A stretch of DNA of 43,330 nucleotides, taken from positions 1 to 43,330 of the forward strand of contig UQIB01000024.1 of NCBI GenBank assembly GCA_900541015.1. Direction: 5' to 3'. Below the pieces are notes generated by a model. It did not search any database. It saw nothing but the letters and a program-made list of their open reading frames with translations, and was not told the DNA's origin. Position numbers and translations under genes: made by a program. The first letter of the stretch is position 1, and every line of letters starts with the position of its first letter. Positions 7,729 to 14,183 of this stretch are shown in pieces. Origin of the DNA: an uncultured Collinsella sp. GTDB taxonomy: Bacteria; Actinomycetota; Coriobacteriia; Coriobacteriales; Coriobacteriaceae.

Positions 7729-9951
7729 CTACACGATTTGATTCACGTGCGTCTCGTCGTCGAACTTGGCGGCGCCGGGCTCAACGTCCTGGGGAGCGGC
7801 GGCATCCACCAGAGCCTGCTTGAGCTCGGTGTACTGACGCTCCACCTCGCCCTCTGCCCAAACCTGGTCGGCGATAGCGTCGACCTGGCAGGCGGAGAAC
7901 TTGTCCTCGGGCGTATGCGAGACCGGGTCGACCTTGTGCATGGTCAGCTCGTTGCACTTGCCGATCCACCACTGGTAGGTCATGTAGACCGTGCCCTTGT
8001 TGATGCGATCGCTCACGTCGGCGCGGCTGTATACCTGGCCGCGGCGGCTGTGAATCGAGACGATGTCGCCATTCTTGATGCCGCGCGCATCGGCGTCCGC
8101 GGGATTCATGCGGACAAAGCCGGGCTCGTCGGCGAGCAGCGCCAGCGTCTTGCAGTTGCCGGTCATCGAGCGGCAGCTGTAGTGACCGACCTCGCGGACG
8201 GTGCACAGAATGAGCGGGTACTCATCGTCGGGAAGCTCGGAGGGCGCCTCCCAGTCGTGCGCCATCAGGTTGGCGCGGCCGTCCTTGGTGGTGAACTTGC
8301 CACCAGCGAACATGTCGGGCGTACCGTGGTCGTTCACATCGGTGCTCTTGACCGGCCACTGGGCGTAACCGCCCTCGGGAGCCATCTTCTCGTAGGTCGC
8401 GCCCACAAAGTTGGGGCACAGGCTAATGCACTCGTTCCAGATCTGCTCGGTGTTGTCGTAGTGCATGGGATAGCCCATACGCGTGGACAGGTCCGCGAAG
8501 ATCTCCCAGTCGTGGCGGCACTCGCCCTTGGGCGGAACAGCCGCGTCAAAGTGCTGGAAGCTACGGTCGGATGCGGTAAAGACACCCTCGTGCTCGCCCC
8601 AAGAGGTAGCGGGCAGGATGACGTCGGCGAGCATGGTCGTCTGCGTCATGAAGATGTCCTGGCAAATAAACAGATCCAGCTCGGAGAGCGTCTTGCGCAT
8701 ACCGGCCGAATCGGGCTCGGTCTGCACCGGGTCCTCGCCGTAGTTGTAGAAGCAGTGCACCTTGCCCTCGTCGACCAGGTGGCCCAGGTCGGTGAGCTTG
8801 TAGCCCTCCTCGAGCGGGAGCTTTTCCTCGGGTACGCCCCAAGCCTTGGCAAACTTGGCACGCACTGCCGGGTCGGTGACCTTCTGGTAGCCAGGGTACA
8901 GGTTGGGCAGCATGCCCATATCGCAGGAGCCCTGGACGTTGTTCTGGCCACGCACGGGCGCGAGGCCGGAATTGGGTTTGCCGATCTGGCCGGCAACGCA
9001 GGCGATGGAGGCGATGGTGTGCACCGTCTTCAGGTTCTGCTTCTGCTGGCATACGCCCATACCCCAGCCAATGATGGCAGAGGGCTTCGCCGTGGCGTAC
9101 ATCTCGGCAGCTTGGTGGATCAACGCGGGCTCGACACCCGTGATGTCCTGTACGGATTCGGGAGTGTAGTTCTTGATGGTCTCCCACCATTCGTCAAAGC
9201 CGTTCGTGTGCTCGGCGACGAATTCCTTGTCGTAGAGGCCATCGTTGACCAAGCAGTTGGCAAAGGCGTTGAGGAACGCAACGTTGCAACCGTTCTTGAT
9301 CGGAAGGTAGATATCGGCGATACGCGCGGTTTCAATATGGCGCGGGTCGGCGACGATGATCTTGCAACCCTTTTCTTTGGCTCGCACGATACGCCTTGCG
9401 ACGATGGGGTGCGAATCGGCAGGGTTATAGCCGAAGAGGAAAATGCAGCCCGCATCCTCCATACCGGGGATGGAGCATGACATGCAACCTGAACCAACCG
9501 TGTCCATCAGACCGAGGACAGTAGGGCCGTGTCAAGTACGGGCGCAGTTGTCCACGCTGTGGGTGCCGATGCACGCACGCGTAAACTTCTGCATGACGTA
9601 GTTCGCCTCATTGCCGCCGCCTCGCGAAGAGCCGGTGGTCATGACAGCGTTAGGACCATATTCGTCAATTATGGCCTGCATCTTAGATGCGGTGAAATCC
9701 AGTGCCTCGTCCCAGCTTACGCGCTCAAGATCCGCGCCCTTGGTGCGACGGATCATCGGGTGCAGTACGCGAGGAGTCAAGATCTTGGTGTCGTTGATGA
9801 AGTCGTAGCCGCTCATGCCCTTAAGGCACAGCTCGCCCTGATTGGTGATGCCGTTGAGCGGTTCGGTACCCACGACCTGGCCGTTTTGGACCAGGAGGTT
9901 AAACTGGCAACCGGCGCCGCAATACGGGCAGATCACTTTATGCTTCTCCAT
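7729..9951 (-). CDS. fdhF: Selenocysteine-containing formate dehydrogenase H
   Basis: A single 740-residue gene that looks like two frames only because codon 140 is UGA (9532-9534). The sequence around it reads DNCART-U-HGPTVLGL, which aligns with the Sec140 region of E. coli FdhF at the same residue number. The N-terminus is MEKHKVICPYCGAGC, with a later GELCLKG giving the fourth cysteine of the [4Fe-4S] site. The rest is a molybdopterin oxidoreductase with a C-terminal cofactor-binding domain. An AGGAGG site precedes the ATG at 9951; an upstream ATG at 10002 lacks one. FdhF oxidises formate to CO2 on a Mo- or W-bis-pterin centre with the Sec as metal ligand and passes electrons to HydN/HyfA. 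It sits between hydN and hyfA. Confidence 0.96.
9496..9534 (-). promoter_or_regulatory. Bacterial SECIS element of fdhF with its UGA codon
   Basis: Starting at the UGA (9534-9532) the minus strand reads into a hairpin. A lower ACU/GGU pairing supports a TGTCC/GGACA stem, then a 2-bp UC/GA step with an unpaired U on the 3' side, and a GGUCU apical loop. The loop begins 18 nt after the UGA. Both the GU in the loop and the bulged U are the features SelB recognises in E. coli fdhF, whose loop is AGGUCU. No SelB, SelA or tRNA-Sec gene is in this window. Confidence 0.85.
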
Positions 9952-10025
9952 GACACCCTCCTTCCTTTCTCTGCTACCGAATGCTCGGTACTTATTTAAC
10001 AATCATTGGGCCTGTCGCCCGACGC

Positions 10026-10544
10026 TTACGCCTCGTTTTCGATGGTGGCGCGGGCACGCTCGGCAGTCAGCTCCGCCAGGCGCTCCTCGTCTACCAGGGT
10101 GAGGCCCTTGGTCGGGCACGCCTCGGCACACGCCGGACCGCCGGGACGGTCCACGCACAGGTCGCACTTGAGCACGAAGCTCTTAGTCTGCGAACCCACG
10201 CGAACGTCGCCCATCAAGACGGGGACCTGCGTGGTCGCCACGCTCACGGCGCCAAAGGGGCAGGCCATGACGCAGCTCTTGCAGCCGATGCAGTTGTCCT
10301 CGTTGACGCCGATGCGATGGTTCTTTGGATCAAAGAACAAGGCGCCCGTAGGACAGGCCTTCGCGCACGGAGCGTCCTCGCAATGGTGACATGCCACCGG
10401 CGCGGAAATCTCGTAGGTGCGCGTTACGCGCAAGCGAGGTGCGGCGATGTTGCCGGGAATATCGTGTGCCTCGATGCACGCCGCCATACAGGTTTGGCAC
10501 CCAATGCAGCGTGAAGAATCAGCCACGACTCGTTTATTGCCCAT
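10026..10544 (-). CDS. hydN: HydN-type 4Fe-4S electron-transfer protein of the formate hydrogenlyase
   Basis: A 172-residue ferredoxin-like protein, first gene of the formate hydrogenlyase operon. It has motifs CIGCQTCMAACIEAH near residue 13, CHHCEDAPCAKACP near 49, CIGCKSCVMACPFGA near 80, and a last set from CDLCVDRPGGPACAEACP. E. coli HydN is 175 residues and is needed for full FdhF activity. The ATG at 10544 has GGAGGGAG in front of it. An upstream start at 10670 would add 42 unconserved residues that overlap leader hairpins. The gap to fdhF is 74 nt. Confidence 0.85.
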   Translation of the reverse strand: MGNKRVVADSSRCIGCQTCMAACIEAHDIPGNIAAPRLRVTRTYEISAPVACHHCEDAPCAKACPTGALFFDPKNHRIGVNEDNCIGCKSCVMACPFGAVSVATTQVPVLMGDVRVGSQTKSFVLKCDLCVDRPGGPACAEACPTKGLTLVDEERLAELTAERARATIENEA

Positions 10545-10568
10545 GTTGTTCACTCCCTCCTGAATCCC

Positions 10569-10619
10569 ATGCCGGAGAGACCCTGTCGACGTTACCCCGG
10601 ACCGCCCGTGGTCCGGCAT
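10569..10619 (-). promoter_or_regulatory. Mutually exclusive hairpins in the hydN leader
   Basis: Two pairings compete. CCGGACC at 10597-10603 can pair with GGTCCGG at 10610-10616. Alternatively ATGCCGGA at 10569-10576 can pair with TCCGGCAT at 10612-10619. The larger pairing ends about 10 nt before the hydN ribosome site. This could be an RNA switch on the first gene of the operon, but no known riboswitch consensus (including the Moco motif) was recognised. Confidence 0.3.
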
Positions 10620-10695
10620 CGGCGTATCGAGCGCATGCGGCGAAACAGGCACTCGGTAGAATTTCTCCAACGGTATACAGGTTGAATATACGCAG

Positions 10696-10750
10696 TTGCA
10701 GGGGGCAAACTAGAGCGTAACCCCTGCAATACGGGTGTATTGCAGGGGTT
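10696..10750. promoter_or_regulatory. 14-bp perfect palindrome plus extra half-site upstream of hydN
   Basis: Positions 10719-10732 and 10737-10750 form a perfect 14-bp inverted repeat (AACCCCTGCAATAC and its complement) with a 4-nt spacer. A third copy of the TTGCAGGGG half lies at 10696-10704, close to weak -10-like sequences (TATATT, TATACC) on the minus strand. The site is 175-200 bp ahead of the hydN start. It could be a dimer-binding operator for the formate hydrogenlyase operon. Since four T residues follow on the plus strand, a plus-strand terminator is also possible, but no plus-strand gene ends here. The rest of 10545-10970 shows no gene. Confidence 0.5.
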
Positions 10751-10876
10751 TTGGCTGGTTGGAATTATTCTCTAGAAGCTATAAAGGTGAGTGTATTACA
10801 TGCGTACACCTAAGAGATTTTTACGCACTCTCATTTTGGATGTACTACGCTTGTATTCGTGTTAATGGATATTTAC

Positions 10877-10928
10877 TTGAGTGAAATAAAGTAATGGTTA
10901 TAAGATTCTAAGTGGTCGGCATATGCCG
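10877..10928 (+). promoter_or_regulatory. Promoter and palindromic operator of the toxin-antitoxin pair
   Basis: A TTGAGT box (10877-10882) and a TATAAG box (10899-10904) are 16 nt apart. A 12-bp perfect palindrome, CGGCATATGCCG at 10917-10928, covers the expected transcription start. This is the usual place for autoregulation by a ribbon-helix-helix antitoxin. The AT-rich flank differs from the surrounding GC-rich sequence. Confidence 0.5.
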
Positions 10929-10970
10929 CATTAGACCGACTCTATTGCACGCTCATTAAGGGGGCCAGTG

Positions 10971-11294
10971 ATGTCATCGACGCAAAAACGAGCCATCCTG
11001 CAGGTGCGCATTCGCGAGGAAGACAAGCAGCATGCCGAGCGTCTCTACGACGCCATGGGCACATCGCTCGCCGAGGCCGTGCGCCTTTTTGTCGCGCAGA
11101 GCATTTTGATGCGCAAGCTCCCCTTTCAGCCGGTCGCCGTGCGCTCAAAGGACGGCACCGCCGCCTATGGATCGCTCAAAGCATATGGGGACCCCAATCG
11201 CCGCTCCGAGGAGCGCAATGCCTGGATTGAGTACCTTGCTGCAGAAAGCGACGATTCGATTTTGGGTCCCGAGGAAGTAGATATCCATGAGTAG
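10971..11294 (+). CDS. RelB/DinJ-family antitoxin
   Basis: A 107-residue protein. Its first 45 residues match the ribbon-helix-helix pattern of RelB/DinJ antitoxins: ILQVRIREEDKQHAERLYDAMGTSLAEAVRLFVAQ, read from about residue 9, with a beta strand, then helix, turn and helix. The remainder is a charged tail that would wrap the toxin. The ATG at 10971 follows an AAGGGGG ribosome site; a GTG at 10968 is less well spaced. Its last 8 nt overlap the next gene, so the pair is translationally coupled. The partner is a PIN-domain protein and not the YafQ/RelE fold usually paired with DinJ. Confidence 0.75.
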   Translation: MSSTQKRAILQVRIREEDKQHAERLYDAMGTSLAEAVRLFVAQSILMRKLPFQPVAVRSKDGTAAYGSLKAYGDPNRRSEERNAWIEYLAAESDDSILGPEEVDIHE

Positions 11295-11784
11295 CACCAT
11301 CATCGACGAGACCGTCATCCTACGCTACCTGCTTGACGACGACGAAGTTCTGTCACCGCGCGCCGCCAAGGTCATCGCCACGCGCACTGCTCGTGTCTAC
11401 CCCGAAATCATCACGCGCGTCGTGGTCACGCTGCGCGACGTCTATAAGGTTCCCCGCGTTGAGATTGCTGCGGCTATGAAAAGGCTGCTCGATGACGTCA
11501 TGGTCGACGAGCCCACCGTTGTCGCCCTTGCCGTCAAACTGTTCGGCAAAACGCATATGGACTTTACCGACTGTCTGCTTGCCGCCCGTACCGCCATCTA
11601 CAACGATGATGTCGTGAGCTTTGGCAAGCCCATCATCCAAGGCATGATCGATTACCGCCGCAAGCGCCAAACCGCTGCCGAAACCCGCGACCGCGCCGCC
11701 GACGCTCGCGACCGCGCCGCCGAAGCCCGCAGCCGAAGCACCGACTCCACCATCGACAAACTCCGCCACCGCCCTCGCAGCTAA
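11287..11784 (+). CDS. PIN-domain toxin (putative ribonuclease) with charged repeat tail
   Basis: A 165-residue protein with a PIN-like N-terminal domain of about 120 residues. The candidate metal ligands are D7 in STIIDETVILRYLL, E40 in VYPEIIT, and D92/D95 in HMDFTDCLLAART. The family usually has a fourth acid in a TFD/N position; here the equivalent VVSFGKP has glycine. The C-terminal 40 residues hold near-repeats of (A/T)RDRAA and are strongly charged, which is not part of the PIN fold. It overlaps the antitoxin by 8 nt. By family it would cleave RNA when the antitoxin is degraded. Confidence 0.65.
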   Translation: MSSTIIDETVILRYLLDDDEVLSPRAAKVIATRTARVYPEIITRVVVTLRDVYKVPRVEIAAAMKRLLDDVMVDEPTVVALAVKLFGKTHMDFTDCLLAARTAIYNDDVVSFGKPIIQGMIDYRRKRQTAAETRDRAADARDRAAEARSRSTDSTIDKLRHRPRS

Positions 11785-11798
11785 CCCCATCCCCTTCT

Positions 11799-11866
11799 AA
11801 GTTGCGGTGAAATAGTTCCTGGATTAGGCTTATTCGGGCTTTTCAGAAATTAATTCACCGCAACTT
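11799..11866. repeat. Diverged copy of the AAGTTGCGGTGAA palindromic repeat
   Basis: AAGTTGCGGTGAAATAG at 11799-11815 faces TTCACCGCAACTT at 11854-11866, giving a 13-bp perfect outer stem. The same arm sequence occurs at 12204-12228 and in a 26-bp perfect palindrome at 35959-36027. It starts 15 nt after the PIN gene stop and may act as its transcription end. Confidence 0.8.
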
Positions 11867-11928
11867 CCAGGTTGGACATCCGAAACCGTCAGCCTTGGAC
11901 CGCGAATGCCACCGTTCGCCACGAAATG

Positions 11929-12066
11929 GGCCCATCTACTACGTTTAACCGATTACCCTCGACCATACCGAAATCCGAAAAATCAAAACCGCTGGTAGAC
12001 GGCTTGCCGATTTTCCGAAAAAGCTGCTATGGTCGACCCCTGCGGGCCAAACGTAGTAGATGGGCC
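11929..12066. repeat. Nested inverted repeat, 18-bp outer arms
   Basis: GGCCCATCTACTACGTTT at 11929-11946 is repeated in inverse at 12049-12066. Inside this are a TCGACCATA / TATGGTCGA pair and a GAAAAATC / GATTTTC-type pairing. A related GTAGATAGGCCCG sequence occurs once at about 37199-37211 upstream of xpt. The segment has no coding frame that looks real. It could be a mobile palindromic element or a structured RNA. Confidence 0.7.
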
Positions 12067-12096
12067 GTTTTTGTGGCTCAACCCCGGACCAGTCAT

Positions 12097-12163
12097 TTTG
12101 GGACGGGCTTTTGACCACATTTGCCAGCCGATCGCTAGAGCAGTCAAAAAAGCCCGTCCCAAA
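12097..12163. repeat. Inverted repeat TTTGGGACGGGCTTTT...
   Basis: Positions 12097-12115 and 12143-12163 are inverted copies (TTTGGGACGGGCTTTT plus GAC), differing by two extra T residues in one arm. Short GGGACGGGC stems also occur in the terminator at 14145-14169. It lies in the gene-free interval 11785-12509. Confidence 0.65.
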
Positions 12164-12203
12164 TTAGCAACTCAGGCCTTCAGCGGGTTCGCAAAAGCCA
12201 AAA

Positions 12204-12228
12204 GACAGTCCGTATTTCACCGCAACTT
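12204..12228. repeat. Single arm of the AAGTTGCGGTGAAATAG repeat family
   Basis: GACAGTCCGTATTTCACCGCAACTT matches the right arm of the 36.0 kb palindrome (36003-36027) at all but one position. Its left partner is missing nearby, although the arm at 11799-11815 could pair with it over 400 nt. It looks like a half-element or a rearrangement scar. Confidence 0.6.
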
Positions 12229-12260
12229 AGGAGGGGATGTGGGATCCCAGACATGTATAT

Positions 12261-12297
12261 GAAAATGGCTCTGGCCCCAAAAGGAACCAGAGCCATT
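12261..12297 (-). terminator. Terminator hairpin, duplicate of the tRNA-Gly terminator
   Basis: An 11-bp perfect stem (12264-12274 with 12287-12297, AATGGCTCTGG type) is followed on the minus strand by TTTTCAT. It closely resembles the terminator at 12464-12497 and, like it, lies just beyond a copy of the tRNA-Gly 3' end. Confidence 0.6.
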
Positions 12298-12307
12298 CAT
12301 CTATCTT

Positions 12308-12452
12308 ATGGAGCGGGCGACGGGAAGTCCAAGGGTTTGCTTCGCAAACCCTTGTTTCGCTGCGGGCCATTGGCCCTTGCGTGCTGCGCTGGAAAATGCT
12401 CACGCATTTTCTCAGCTTCGCACCCTGCCGGGTTCGATTCCCGTCGCCCGGC
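12308..12452. repeat. tRNA-Gly-derived remnant with internal hairpins
   Basis: TATGGAGCGGGCGACGGGA at 12308-12325 duplicates the 3' end of the tRNA-Gly gene with its encoded CCA (12507-12525). On the other strand, 12427-12452 carries a T-arm/acceptor copy (GGGTTCGATTCCCGTCGCCCG). The two form a 13-bp perfect inverted repeat (12314-12326 with 12438-12450). Between them are three small hairpins, for example GGGTTTGC-TTC-GCAAACCC. No anticodon arm can be made, so this is not a functional tRNA. It looks like a duplication or excision scar at a tRNA locus. Confidence 0.55.
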
Positions 12453-12460
12453 ACGCTTAT

Positions 12461-12497
12461 GAAAACGGCTCTGGCACCAAATGGAGCCAAAGCCGTT
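12461..12497 (-). terminator. Terminator of the tRNA-Pro/tRNA-Gly operon
   Basis: A 12-bp stem with one mismatch (12464-12475 with 12486-12497) is followed on the minus strand by TTTTCAT. It begins 12 nt after the encoded CCA of tRNA-Gly. Confidence 0.7.
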
Positions 12498-12509
12498 AAA
12501 ACTATCCTA

Positions 12510-12583
12510 TGGAGCGGGCGACGGGAATCGAACCCGCGTCATCAGCTTGGAAGGCTGGGGTTCTACCATTGAACTACGCCCGC
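12510..12583 (-). tRNA. tRNA-Gly (anticodon TCC)
   Basis: The minus strand folds into a full cloverleaf: acceptor GCGGGCG/CGCCCGC, D-arm GTTCAATGGTAGAAC, anticodon loop CTTCCAA with anticodon TCC, and T-arm GCGGGTTCGATTCCCGT. The discriminator T and CCA are encoded (12510-12513). It is 74 nt long including CCA and lies 6 nt downstream of tRNA-Pro in the same transcript. Confidence 0.95.
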
Positions 12584-12589
12584 AAGATA

Positions 12590-12666
12590 TGGTCGGGACG
12601 ACAGGATTTGAACCTGCGACATCCTGCTCCCAAAGCAGGCGCGCTACCAAACTGCGCCACGTCCCG
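12590..12666 (-). tRNA. tRNA-Pro (anticodon TGG)
   Basis: The minus strand gives a cloverleaf with acceptor CGGGACG/CGTCCCG, D-arm GGCGCAGTTTGGTAGCGC, anticodon loop TTTGGGA with anticodon TGG, and T-arm GCAGGTTCAAATCCTGT. The encoded 3' end is ACCA. The C1-G72-type acceptor start fits proline tRNAs. It is the first gene behind the promoter at 12718-12746. Confidence 0.95.
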
Positions 12667-12717
12667 AAGGTGTTGAGCAGCTAAGGTCTAAACCTTGCGT
12701 GTCCCAAAGCGAAGGAA

Positions 12718-12746
12718 ATTATAGGGGAGACTCCCCGCCTGTGCAA
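12718..12746 (-). promoter_or_regulatory. Sigma-70-type promoter of the tRNA operon
   Basis: On the minus strand TTGCAC (12746-12741) and TATAAT (12723-12718) are separated by exactly 17 nt. The GC-rich spacer GGGGAGTCTCCCC is itself palindromic. The start of tRNA-Pro is about 50 nt downstream. Confidence 0.85.
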
Positions 12747-12757
12747 GCATTGATGCC

Positions 12758-14116
12758 TTAGCTCCTCGAATGTGCGACAAACTGGCTATGAACCAGACCG
12801 ATCAAAAACGCCACCACAGCAACCGGTGCCCACGCAGCACCGATATCTGCCAGCGGCAACGCATCGAACGGCAGCCACACGCCCGCAAAGAACGCATCAC
12901 GGACCGAGGTGATCACACTCTGTACCGCGACAACGCCGCCGACCCAGACCCACACCTGCGGATGCGCGTCGCAAAAGCCGTGCACCAAGCCCATCAGTAC
13001 CAGCACGATGGCAACGGGATACAGAGCATTGAGCATAGGCACCGAGAACATAAGGATTACGTCGAGGCCCACGTTGGAGAGCACGCACGAAAACGCCGCG
13101 AACACAAAGGCGAGAATCGCAAAGGGACGGCGCATGGCCTCCTCGGAGGCCTCCACTCCCCCATCGACCACATACGTCTCGCAGAAGTAACGCGAGCAGC
13201 AGCTGATAAGGCCAATGCACACGTTCATGCAGGCGAGAAAGAAGATGGCGAAGACCACAACCGTGCCTGCAAGCCCAAAATGCATGGAGGCCGAACGGGC
13301 GAGGATGGCGGCGCCGTTGGTAGCGTCGGGCATCACGGTGCCGAGCTGCATGCCGGCAAGGCCCAAGCCGCAGTAGATGATGGCCATGAGCACGCCGGCG
13401 ATCACACCGGAGCGCGAAATCTCAAAGGCCACGCGCTTGTCATCGGTAACGCCCAGTTCGTGAATGGTCTCGGCGATGATAATGCCGAAAGCGAGCGACG
13501 CGAGCAGGTCCATGGTCTGGTAGCCGGTCAAAAAGCCCTGCACGGCAGCACCCGCATCGTAGGGAGCCTGAGGCGCGGCAGCCGGTCCCAGCGGCGAGAT
13601 CACGGCAGCACCCACAACCAGCACGATGAGCGCAATGAGCGCGGGGCCCGTAATGCGACCGAGTACGCGCGTGATGACGCCCGGGCGCAGCGTAAGCGCA
13701 AACGCAACCACGAAGAACCCGATGGCAAAGACTAGGCGAGCCGTGCCGAGCGAAACGCCCTCGGGCAGCAGCGGCACCAGCATCTCGAAGGCCGTGGAGC
13801 TCGTGCGCGGAATGGCCAGGCACGGGCCGATGGCCAGATACACCGCCGCGACAAAGAACTCGCCAAACTTGGGGTGCACGCGGCCGGCAAGCTCGCGTGC
13901 CGTTCCGGCAAGCGCCACGGCGATAAAACCCATGACGGGCAGGCCGATGGCGGCGATGAGAAAGCCGAGCATGGCGACCGGCGTGGCAGAACCTGCCTGC
14001 AGCGCCAGCAGCGGCGGAATAATGAGGTTGCCGGCGCCAAAGAGCATCGAGAACAGGGCGATGCCGACGGTGACGACATGGTCGGAGCGCAGACCGCGCG
14101 GGGCGGATGAGGCCAT
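12758..14116 (-). CDS. brnQ: Branched-chain amino acid transport protein BrnQ (LIVCS family)
   Basis: A 452-residue polytopic membrane protein. The N-terminal segment TVGIALFSMLFGAGNLIIPP is the family hallmark, and it is followed by repeated hydrophobic helices to the C-terminus. Proteins of this family carry leucine, isoleucine and valine inward with Na+ or H+. Usual family length is about 430-450 residues. The start has AAAGGTG at good spacing. It is separated from the selenium operon upstream by a strong terminator and from the tRNA promoter downstream by only 11 nt. It appears to be a single-gene unit. Confidence 0.92.
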   Translation of the reverse strand: MASSAPRGLRSDHVVTVGIALFSMLFGAGNLIIPPLLALQAGSATPVAMLGFLIAAIGLPVMGFIAVALAGTARELAGRVHPKFGEFFVAAVYLAIGPCLAIPRTSSTAFEMLVPLLPEGVSLGTARLVFAIGFFVVAFALTLRPGVITRVLGRITGPALIALIVLVVGAAVISPLGPAAAPQAPYDAGAAVQGFLTGYQTMDLLASLAFGIIIAETIHELGVTDDKRVAFEISRSGVIAGVLMAIIYCGLGLAGMQLGTVMPDATNGAAILARSASMHFGLAGTVVVFAIFFLACMNVCIGLISCCSRYFCETYVVDGGVEASEEAMRRPFAILAFVFAAFSCVLSNVGLDVILMFSVPMLNALYPVAIVLVLMGLVHGFCDAHPQVWVWVGGVVAVQSVITSVRDAFFAGVWLPFDALPLADIGAAWAPVAVVAFLIGLVHSQFVAHSRS

Positions 14117-14130
14117 GAGAGCACCTTTCG

Positions 14131-14169
14131 AATCAAAACAAAAACGGGACGGGCAAAAGACCCGTCCCG
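14131..14169 (-). terminator. Intrinsic terminator of the csd-selD operon
   Basis: A 9-bp perfect stem CGGGACGGG / CCCGTCCCG (14145-14153 with 14161-14169) is followed on the minus strand by GTTTTTGTTTTG. It lies 15 nt after the cysteine desulfurase stop and closes the 13-kb minus-strand gene series. Confidence 0.9.
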
Positions 14170-14183
14170 CAAGTATATACGCT

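Noticed and set aside
9505..9534. fdhF as a frameshifted or nonsense pseudogene
   Set aside because: The only interruption is a UGA at the exact Sec position with a SECIS hairpin behind it.
12308..12452. A tRNA-Sec or other long-armed tRNA
   Set aside because: Acceptor and T-arm-like pieces exist, but no anticodon arm (no TCA loop) can be folded; the pieces are copies of the nearby tRNA-Gly.
12237..12684. Plus-strand open frames across the tRNA region
   Set aside because: They run through two tRNA genes on the other strand and translate repeat sequence.
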